From assembly GCF_002252475.1 (NCBI RefSeq), contig NZ_NNRK01000034.1, forward strand, positions 248,001-312,000: a stretch of DNA of 64,000 bases, given 5' to 3'. A program made the translations under genes and the position numbers. The notes under the pieces were generated by a model. That model was not told the DNA's origin. It made no database searches and worked only from the letters and a program-made list of their open reading frames with translations. Each line of letters starts with the position of its first letter. Position 1 is the first letter of the stretch. The stretch is from Brucella rhizosphaerae (GTDB lineage: Bacteria; Pseudomonadota; Alphaproteobacteria; Rhizobiales; Rhizobiaceae). Positions 58,238 to 64,000 of this stretch are shown in pieces.

Positions 58238-59344
58238 ATGGCTGACCAAAGCAATTCCTCGTCCGCAGGCGATAGCCGAAGCGACACACAAGACTCCGAA
58301 GGGCAAAGTACGCAGCGGTCGCAGGCGACCGAAAAGCGTTCCCTTTTGTCGAACATTTTTCCGTTTATGCGTTCGCGCCAATCATCTTCCTTGCGTGAAG
58401 ATCTGGCCGATGCAATTTCCAGCACCGCAAGCGAGCAGGATTCAGTTTTTTCGCCCGAAGAAAAGGCGATGCTGCATAATATCCTGCGCTTGCGTGAAAT
58501 CCGCGTCGAAGATGTGATGATCCCGCGCGCCGATGTGGTGGCGGTCGAAATTTCCACACCGCTCTGGGAAGCGCTCGAGCTGTTTGAAAGTTCTGGCCAT
58601 TCGCGTATGCCGGTCTATGCCGAAACGCTGGATGATCCGCGTGGCATGATCCATATCCGCGATGTGCTCAATTATATCACCAAGCAGGCACGTCAGAAGA
58701 CAACCCGTCGTACAACGACGCGCAAGACCGCTGAGGCAAGCGCTGCCAAGTTCGATATGGGCCGCATCGATCTCACCAAGACGATTGGTGAACTTAATCT
58801 GATGCGCAAGGTGTTGTTCGTACCACCATCGATGATGGCGAGTGGACTGATGGCACGCATGCAGGCTTCCCATATCCAGATGGCGCTGGTCATTGATGAA
58901 TATGGCGGCACCGATGGACTGGCTTCGCTTGAAGATATTGTTGAAATGGTCGTTGGTGATATTGAAGACGAACATGACGACGAAGAAATCATGATCGCTG
59001 AAGAGGCTGACGGCGTATTCGTCGTTGATGCCCGCGCAGATCTTGATGAATTGACGCAGAAGATCGGTCCTTCATTTGAAGTGGGCGAGCATGGCGAAGA
59101 CGTCGATACGGTCGGTGGCCTTATCTTCTCCGTTCTGGGGCGGATTCCGTTGCGCGGCGAAGTCGTTCAGGCAGTTCAGGGCTATGAATTCCATGTGCTG
59201 GAAGTTGATCCGCGACGCGTAAAACGTGTTCGGATCGTACCTCTTTCGGAAGCCGACCGTCGCAGGCAGCAACGCTCTGTGAGTTCGGTAAAGTCGGATG
59301 ATGATACATCCGAAGTCCTGACAGAAACGTCCAAAGAGGTTTGA
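58238..59344 (+). CDS. CorC/HlyC-type CBS domain protein
   Basis: Protein of 368 aa. The N-terminus is polar and low in complexity (residues 1-50). It is followed by a paired CBS module (VEDVMIPRADVVAVE, HSRMPVYAETLDDPRG, IQMALVIDEYGGTDGLASLEDIVE) and the CorC_HlyC domain. E. coli CorC is named for magnesium/cobalt efflux, while in Rhizobiales a hemolysin-like annotation is common. It sits between ybeY and lnt and overlaps lnt by one base. Confidence 0.93.
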   Translation: MADQSNSSSAGDSRSDTQDSEGQSTQRSQATEKRSLLSNIFPFMRSRQSSSLREDLADAISSTASEQDSVFSPEEKAMLHNILRLREIRVEDVMIPRADVVAVEISTPLWEALELFESSGHSRMPVYAETLDDPRGMIHIRDVLNYITKQARQKTTRRTTTRKTAEASAAKFDMGRIDLTKTIGELNLMRKVLFVPPSMMASGLMARMQASHIQMALVIDEYGGTDGLASLEDIVEMVVGDIEDEHDDEEIMIAEEADGVFVVDARADLDELTQKIGPSFEVGEHGEDVDTVGGLIFSVLGRIPLRGEVVQAVQGYEFHVLEVDPRRVKRVRIVPLSEADRRRQQRSVSSVKSDDDTSEVLTETSKEV

Positions 59345-60939
59345 TGATCGAGAGGCTTGCGGGGAAGATCTCGTCTTTGAGCGGTTGGCGTCGTGCGCTG
59401 ACCGCTTTTATCAGTGGCGCTATCGCGACACTGACCCAGCCGCCATTCGATATTTTCATCGCAGGTTTTATCGCGTTTCCATTGTTGGTCTGGCTCATCG
59501 ACGGAGCTGTTCCAGATAAAGAAAAAGGCCCGATAAAACGGTTTTTCCCGGCTGGTATTATCGGCTGGTGGTTTGGCTTCGGCTATTTTGTGTCTGGCCT
59601 CTGGTGGATCGGCACGGCTCTGCTGGTCGATGCGCAGCAGTTTGCATGGGCAATACCTCTGGCCGTTTTGGGCTTGCCAGCGTTTCTTGCGATTTTCTAC
59701 GGACTGGCTGCGGTGATCGCGCGGCTGCTCTGGTCGGACGGTATCGGGCGTATTTTCGCGATTGCTCTGGGCTTTGGCTTTACCGAATGGTTGCGCACAT
59801 TCGCCTTTACAGGCTTTCCGTGGAATGCACTCGGCTATGCTGCAATGCCCACGCCCATGATGATGCAGTCGGTGGCAGTCATTGGCCTTGTCGGCATGAG
59901 TGCGCTCGCAGCACTGGTTTTTTCAGCACCTGCACTGTTGAGTGGCGGGCGTCTGGCGAAGAGCGGTATTGCGTTGGCCGTTTTCCTCATCACAGCACAT
60001 ATCGGTTTTGGCGCCTGGACCTTGTCGAATGCACCAGCTCTTGATGCTGATCGGACGACCCTTGCGATCCGTATCGTGCAACCGTCCATTTCGCAGAGCC
60101 TGAAATGGGACAACAATGAACGACGTGCGATTTTCGACAAGTTCATTGCTATGACGCAGCAGGCGCCGGCGGAGGGCAAGGCAAAGCCTGATGTCGTTAT
60201 CTGGCCTGAAACAGCTGTTCCTTATATTTTATCATCGACACCTGAGGCACTCGCGCAAATTGGCGAGGTCATTGGCGATGATCAGGTATTGCTCGCAGGG
60301 GCGGTGCGTGAAGAACTCGTACCACGGCGCGATCCGCGTTATTATAATTCGATATTGACGATCAACGGTCAGGGCCGGATCACTGATTATACTGACAAGG
60401 TGCATCTTGTGCCCTTTGGCGAATACCTGCCCTTTGAAGGTATCTTGCGCAGTCTCGGTCTTCAGGAAGTGGTGGAGATGCCGGGTGGCTTTACGGCTGC
60501 AAAGGCGCGCCATGCGATCAATGTGATGGAAGGACAAACCTTCCTGCCGCTGATCTGTTACGAAGCGATTTTCCCGGACGAACTGTCCTATACGGGTCGC
60601 AAAGTGACGGCGATTGTCAACGTCACCAATGATGCGTGGTATGGGGATACACCAGGCCCCTATCAGCATTTCCGACAGGCACAGATACGATCCGTCGAAC
60701 AGGGACTGCCATTGGTGCGTGCAGCTAATAATGGAATTTCTGCCGTCGTTGACGCCTATGGTCGAATCATCGAAGAATTGCCACTCGATGCTGTCAGCGT
60801 CATTGACGCGTATTTGCCTGAAGAGCGTGTCCCATTTTGGGGCACTGTACCCGGTGGCAAACAGACTCTTTCGCTCCTATTAACCCTACTCGTCATATGC
60901 GTGTGGTTCAGGTTCTCTTTCCGACGGCGTTTTCATTGA
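59344..60939 (+). CDS. lnt: Apolipoprotein N-acyltransferase
   Basis: Protein of 531 aa. It has several N-terminal membrane helices (residues ~10-210) and then a nitrilase-like periplasmic domain with Glu in VIWPETAVPY, Lys in DYTDKVHLVPFGEY and Cys in PLICYEAIFPD, the catalytic triad. It adds the third acyl chain to lipoproteins, such as the SleB-like and small lipoproteins nearby. TTG 59341 is an alternative start. corC overlaps it. Confidence 0.97.
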   Translation: MIERLAGKISSLSGWRRALTAFISGAIATLTQPPFDIFIAGFIAFPLLVWLIDGAVPDKEKGPIKRFFPAGIIGWWFGFGYFVSGLWWIGTALLVDAQQFAWAIPLAVLGLPAFLAIFYGLAAVIARLLWSDGIGRIFAIALGFGFTEWLRTFAFTGFPWNALGYAAMPTPMMMQSVAVIGLVGMSALAALVFSAPALLSGGRLAKSGIALAVFLITAHIGFGAWTLSNAPALDADRTTLAIRIVQPSISQSLKWDNNERRAIFDKFIAMTQQAPAEGKAKPDVVIWPETAVPYILSSTPEALAQIGEVIGDDQVLLAGAVREELVPRRDPRYYNSILTINGQGRITDYTDKVHLVPFGEYLPFEGILRSLGLQEVVEMPGGFTAAKARHAINVMEGQTFLPLICYEAIFPDELSYTGRKVTAIVNVTNDAWYGDTPGPYQHFRQAQIRSVEQGLPLVRAANNGISAVVDAYGRIIEELPLDAVSVIDAYLPEERVPFWGTVPGGKQTLSLLLTLLVICVWFRFSFRRRFH

Positions 60940-61083
60940 CACGGCAATTTTGTTAAGTTGTTATACTCGCGCTGTGACGGTTTTTTCGCAAACCAGTCTG
61001 ACTACCTCCCACAATGTATTTTATCCCTGTTCGGATGAACAGGCTATGAATGAAAGCTCGCGGTTGCGAGGAGTGAAAGCCGT

Positions 61084-61497
61084 ATGATTGAGAATAAAAA
61101 GAAGCCCAACCCCATTGATATACATGTGGGCAGCCGCATTCGCCTTCGCCGCAACATGCTGGGTCTCAGTCAGGAAAAATTAGGCGAAAGCCTCGGCATC
61201 ACATTCCAGCAAATCCAGAAATACGAAAAAGGCACCAATCGCGTTGGTGCCAGCCGTCTTCAGGCGATTTCTTCCATTCTTACGGTTCCTGTATCATTCT
61301 TTTTTGAAGATGCGCCCGGTTCAAACCCCACTTCGCAGGCAGGCTTTGCCGAGGATAATGAAGCGACTTATGTTGTCGACTTTCTGAACTCCAATGAAGG
61401 TGTGCAGCTTACCCGTGCGTTCACCAAAATTGCGGACCCGAAGGTCCGCCGCAAGATCATCGATCTGGTGAAGTCGCTCGCCGCCGACGGCGAATAA
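61084..61497 (+). CDS. XRE family regulator, PraR/PhrR-like
   Basis: Protein of 137 aa. The helix-turn-helix (residues ~15-70) reads IRLRRNMLGLSQEKLGESLG and FQQIQKYEKGTNRVGASRL. The C-terminal EGVQLTRAFTKIADPKVRRK is typical of the Rhizobiales PraR/PhrR-type group. The gene lies before metK, as I recall for rhizobial homologues. Targets cannot be judged from the window. A promoter is possible in the 144-base gap after lnt. Confidence 0.9.
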   Translation: MIENKKKPNPIDIHVGSRIRLRRNMLGLSQEKLGESLGITFQQIQKYEKGTNRVGASRLQAISSILTVPVSFFFEDAPGSNPTSQAGFAEDNEATYVVDFLNSNEGVQLTRAFTKIADPKVRRKIIDLVKSLAADGE

Positions 61498-61505
61498 GGT
61501 CCAAT

Positions 61506-61552
61506 GCATGTCTCCCAAAAGTGGGGGCAGGTTTGGCGTAAGACACACTTTA
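61506..61552. repeat. Palindromic repeat (family A), reversed copy
   Basis: GCATGTC with CCCAAAAGTGGG, then GGTTT and AAGACA, match the reverse complement of the copy at 6060-6104 in most positions. Confidence 0.55.
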
Positions 61553-61563
61553 AGAAAATAATG

Positions 61564-61603
61564 AAAAGCGCATCGTTTGAAAGAAATTCAGCCGATGCGC
61601 TTT
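61564..61603 (+). terminator. Hairpin downstream of the XRE gene
   Basis: AAAGCGCATCG at 61564-61574 pairs perfectly with CGATGCGCTTT at 61593-61603. The T tract is weak, so it may be a repeat with terminator function. Confidence 0.55.
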
Positions 61604-61710
61604 AATTTATTCACAAAAGCGTAAGCCAGAACGATTTTTTCAAGCAACGCCGCGTCGCAACAAGAATATGCATTGACGGTCCAATCCCAACTTCGCTAAC
61701 ACAATGATGT

Positions 61711-61775
61711 GCCCGGAACCCACTTAAACTGTTCCGGGCGCTACTGTGTTTCCATAACGGACATACGTTCCGTTG
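61711..61775 (+). promoter_or_regulatory. Hairpin pair in the metK leader
   Basis: GCCCGGAAC and GTTCCGGGC pair around ccacttaaact at about 61711-61739. A shorter AACGGA/TCCGTT hairpin lies at 61757-61775, just before the AAGAGGGG ribosome site at 61783-61790. No known SAM-riboswitch consensus is evident to me. Confidence 0.4.
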
Positions 61776-61796
61776 GATTTTCAAGAGGGGTTACCC

Positions 61797-63062
61797 GTGT
61801 CGCGCAGTTCTTATCTCTTTACCAGCGAATCGGTGTCCGAAGGTCATCCGGACAAGGTTTGCGACCGCATTTCCGATGAAATCGTTGACATGATCTACAA
61901 GGAGGCGCGCCGTTCGGGCGTTGACCCCTGGTCCGTCCGTGTTGCGTGTGAAACGCTCGCCACCACCAATCGTGTCGTTATCGCCGGCGAAGTGCGTGTG
62001 CCGGAAACATTCCTGAAGAAGAATAAGGACGGTTCTGTCGCTCACGACAAAGCGGGGCATCCGCTGATCAATCCTTCCCGCTTCCGTTCGGCTGCCCGCA
62101 AGGCCATCCGCGAAATCGGTTACGAGCAGGAAGGCTTCAACTGGCGCACGGCCAAAATCGATGTGCTTCTGCACCCACAGTCCGCCGACATCGCGCAGGG
62201 CGTGGACAATGCAGCCGACCGTCAGGGTGAAGAGGGTGCTGGCGATCAGGGCATCATGTTTGGCTATGCCTGCCGCGAGACCCCGGACCTCATGCCGGCT
62301 CCTATCTATTATTCGCACAAGATTCTCGAAAAGCTCGCAGAAGCCCGTCACAAGGGTGAAGGCGATCCGGGTAAGCTTGGCCCCGATGCCAAGAGCCAGG
62401 TTACCGTGCGTTACGAGAACGGCAAGGCCGCAGAAGTAACCCAGATCGTGCTTTCGACGCAGCATCTCGATGCAAGCTGGGATTCCAAGAAGGTTCGTTC
62501 TGTTGTTGAGCCTTATATTCGTGAAGCGCTCGGCGACTTGCCAATTGCGGCGAACTGCAACTGGTATATCAATCCGACCGGCAAGTTCGTGATCGGCGGA
62601 CCCGATGGGGACGCAGGTCTTACCGGCCGCAAGATCATCGTTGACACTTATGGCGGTGCTGCACCGCACGGTGGTGGTGCATTCTCCGGCAAGGACACGA
62701 CGAAGGTTGACCGCTCTGCCGCTTACGCAGCGCGTTATCTTGCAAAGAATGTCGTTGCTGCCAATCTTGCAGATCGCTGCACGATCCAGCTTGCCTATGC
62801 CATCGGCGTCGCACAGCCGCTTTCGGTTTATGTCGACCTGCATGGGACAGGCAAGGTGGATGAATCTGCAGTTGAGGTAGCTTTGCGCAAGGTCATGGAC
62901 CTTTCGCCGAGCGGCATCCGCAAGCATCTCGATCTTAACAAGCCTATCTATGCCAAGACATCGTCTTACGGTCACTTTGGCCGCAAGCCGGGTCGTGACG
63001 GTTCCTTCTCATGGGAGAAGACCGATCTTACTAAGGCATTGAAGGCTGCTCTTTCTGCCTGA
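61797..63062 (+). CDS. metK: S-adenosylmethionine synthetase
   Basis: Protein of 421 aa, slightly longer than the ~384 aa E. coli form. The metal/ATP motifs [12 protein letters not shown] near residue 20, [12 protein letters not shown] and [16 protein letters not shown] are all present. It makes S-adenosylmethionine from ATP and methionine, which the methylases here (TrmB, PmtA and the ICMT-like protein) use, as do the radical SAM enzymes such as MiaB. The start GTG at 61797 is chosen because AAGAGGGG lies six bases upstream; a TTG at 61773 would add eight residues. Confidence 0.97.
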   Translation: MSRSSYLFTSESVSEGHPDKVCDRISDEIVDMIYKEARRSGVDPWSVRVACETLATTNRVVIAGEVRVPETFLKKNKDGSVAHDKAGHPLINPSRFRSAARKAIREIGYEQEGFNWRTAKIDVLLHPQSADIAQGVDNAADRQGEEGAGDQGIMFGYACRETPDLMPAPIYYSHKILEKLAEARHKGEGDPGKLGPDAKSQVTVRYENGKAAEVTQIVLSTQHLDASWDSKKVRSVVEPYIREALGDLPIAANCNWYINPTGKFVIGGPDGDAGLTGRKIIVDTYGGAAPHGGGAFSGKDTTKVDRSAAYAARYLAKNVVAANLADRCTIQLAYAIGVAQPLSVYVDLHGTGKVDESAVEVALRKVMDLSPSGIRKHLDLNKPIYAKTSSYGHFGRKPGRDGSFSWEKTDLTKALKAALSA

Positions 63063-63185
63063 TTGACTGGAGGAAATCAGTCCTCAGGACTGATTTCTTA
63101 TCCTGTCTCGATGTGCCGGATCATGCGTCACAACAAAAACGTCAGAGCGGGTTCAAGAACTCCGTTCTCACTGGAACTGCGATAA

Positions 63186-63887
63186 ATGACTGATGAAAAC
63201 CATCCCGTACGTGCGGCCGGAAACTTTTTCGGCCGCCGTCATGGCAAGCCACTCCGTCCGCATCAGAGCAATCTGTTCGAGGATTTGCTGCCACGTCTGA
63301 AGCTCGACATCAACACGACTGCGCCACAGGATTTGCGTTCGCTGTTTGAAGCGCAGATGGAAAATGTGCGCATGGAAATCGGCTTTGGTGGCGGTGAACA
63401 TCTCCACAATGAGACGGGCCGTTACCCGGAGACTGGCTTCATCGGTGTCGAGCCTTTCGTCAACGGTATGGCAAAAATGCTGGCAGCCCTTGATGAAGCG
63501 CCCCGCAGCAATCTTCGTCTTTACGACGAGGATGCCACAGCCGTTCTTGATTGGCTGCCAGATGCCTCGCTTGTCGGTATCGATCTTTTCTATCCTGATC
63601 CCTGGCATAAGCGCCGCCACTGGAAGCGCCGCTTTGTAAGCGACGAAAATCTTGACCGTTTTGCCCGCGTGCTGAAGCCCGGCGGACGATTCCGTTTTGC
63701 TTCCGATATCGAGCATTACGTCAACTGGACGCTGCAGCATTGCCGCAGACATGATGCGTTTGAGTGGCAGGCAGAGGGGCCATCCGACTGGAACGACGCC
63801 TATGAAGGCTGGCCCGGCACCCGCTATGAGGCAAAGGCATTTCGCGAAGGCCGCCGTGCAGCCTATCTGACATTCATCCGGCTTTGA
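63186..63887 (+). CDS. trmB: tRNA (guanine-N7)-methyltransferase TrmB
   Basis: Protein of 233 aa. The SAM-binding motif [14 protein letters not shown] is near residue 60. The C-terminal signature [19 protein letters not shown] includes the TrmB DPWxKxRH element. It methylates G46 of tRNA. The gene follows metK by 120 bases, a common Rhizobiales order, and the next operon promoter lies just after it. Confidence 0.96.
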   Translation: MTDENHPVRAAGNFFGRRHGKPLRPHQSNLFEDLLPRLKLDINTTAPQDLRSLFEAQMENVRMEIGFGGGEHLHNETGRYPETGFIGVEPFVNGMAKMLAALDEAPRSNLRLYDEDATAVLDWLPDASLVGIDLFYPDPWHKRRHWKRRFVSDENLDRFARVLKPGGRFRFASDIEHYVNWTLQHCRRHDAFEWQAEGPSDWNDAYEGWPGTRYEAKAFREGRRAAYLTFIRL

Positions 63888-63907
63888 AACGGAAGCAAAT
63901 TGCGGCC

Positions 63908-63936
63908 TTGAAAAAAGTCGCGTCCGCTGGTATATA
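63908..63936 (+). promoter_or_regulatory. Sigma-70-type promoter for the downstream operon
   Basis: TTGAAA at 63908-63913 is separated by 17 bases from TATATA at 63931-63936, a near-ideal promoter. It faces out of the window, where I expect rimP-nusA by synteny. Confidence 0.6.
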
Positions 63937-63962
63937 AGTTTCAAATTCTTGGTCGTTTGAAC

Positions 63963-63994
63963 AAGAGTGGGTCCCCCCGGTCCCGCTCTTTTTT
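63963..63994 (+). terminator. Terminator-like hairpin at the window end
   Basis: AAGAGTGGG pairs with CCCGCTCTT, allowing one G-T wobble, around a C-rich loop, and T residues follow. It lies about 25 bases after the promoter -10, so it may attenuate the next operon. Confidence 0.6.
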
Positions 63995-64000
63995 GTTACT

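Noticed and set aside
61791-62975. 394-codon minus-strand open frame opposite metK
   Set aside because: Antisense shadow; metK on the plus strand has all its catalytic motifs.

Overview
The window looks like chromosomal core DNA of an alphaproteobacterium of the order Rhizobiales, most probably a Brucella/Ochrobactrum-type member of the Brucellaceae. The evidence is moderate GC, an infC gene starting with ATT, a PmtA-type phospholipid N-methyltransferase behind dnaK-dnaJ, a DUF2852 protein, a BTLCP transglutaminase-like protein, a YbeZ-YbeY-CorC-Lnt-XRE-MetK-TrmB gene order, CtrA-like TTAA-N7-TTAA sites and short palindromic intergenic repeats typical of the group. The assignment rests on recalled family and synteny patterns, not on a search. 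I see no rRNA, tRNA, insertion sequence, prophage or CRISPR array. Nearly every gene looks intact.

Layout. 1-3.7 kb (+): the end of a sugar-acid catabolic operon (epimerase/dehydrogenase-family tail, aldose epimerase, IlvD/Edd sugar-acid dehydratase, RraA-fold protein). 3.7-10.8 kb (-): a long run of metallopeptidase, YdcF-like protein, trpF, trpB, an unrecognised ORF, trpA, accD, folC. 11.0-13.6 kb (-): DUF2852 protein, then BenE-type transporter with alpha/beta hydrolase. 13.8-19.9 kb (+): translation block infC, isoprenylcysteine-methyltransferase-like gene, rpmI-rplT, pheS-pheT. 20-27.4 kb: accessory metabolism (TetR/VOC with divergent MFS pump, DUF3829 protein, aldo/keto reductase with divergent LysR, nucleotidyltransferase-like protein, Gfo/Idh/MocA oxidoreductase). 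27.4-33.3 kb (+): dnaK, dnaJ, pmtA, FMN reductase, pyrF, DUF1330. 33.3-41.7 kb: SMP-30 lactonase, gshB, yifB, a lone DnaB/RecA-like ATPase, BTLCP and RlpA envelope proteins, YbaN, an aminotransferase. 41.8-48.5 kb (+): PHO box and pstS-pstC-pstA-pstB-phoU-phoB. 49-52.5 kb: SleB-like hydrolase lipoprotein, small lipoprotein, M29 aminopeptidase, Dps. 52.7-63.9 kb (+): tsaB, rimI, plsC-like, miaB, phoH/ybeZ, ybeY, corC-like, lnt, XRE regulator, metK, trmB; the last 100 bases hold a promoter and a terminator-like hairpin for the next operon.

The genes mainly serve translation and tRNA modification, tryptophan, fatty-acid and folate synthesis, phosphate uptake, protein folding, and envelope or membrane-lipid maintenance. 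The most unusual signals are regulatory or structural: a tandem 41-base leader repeat with a co-varying hairpin shared by rpmI and pheS, CtrA-like sites before cell-wall genes, an AccD without its zinc-ribbon cysteines, a 24-base tandem duplication in tsaB, an unrecognised ORF coupled between trpB and trpA, and several families of dispersed palindromes.
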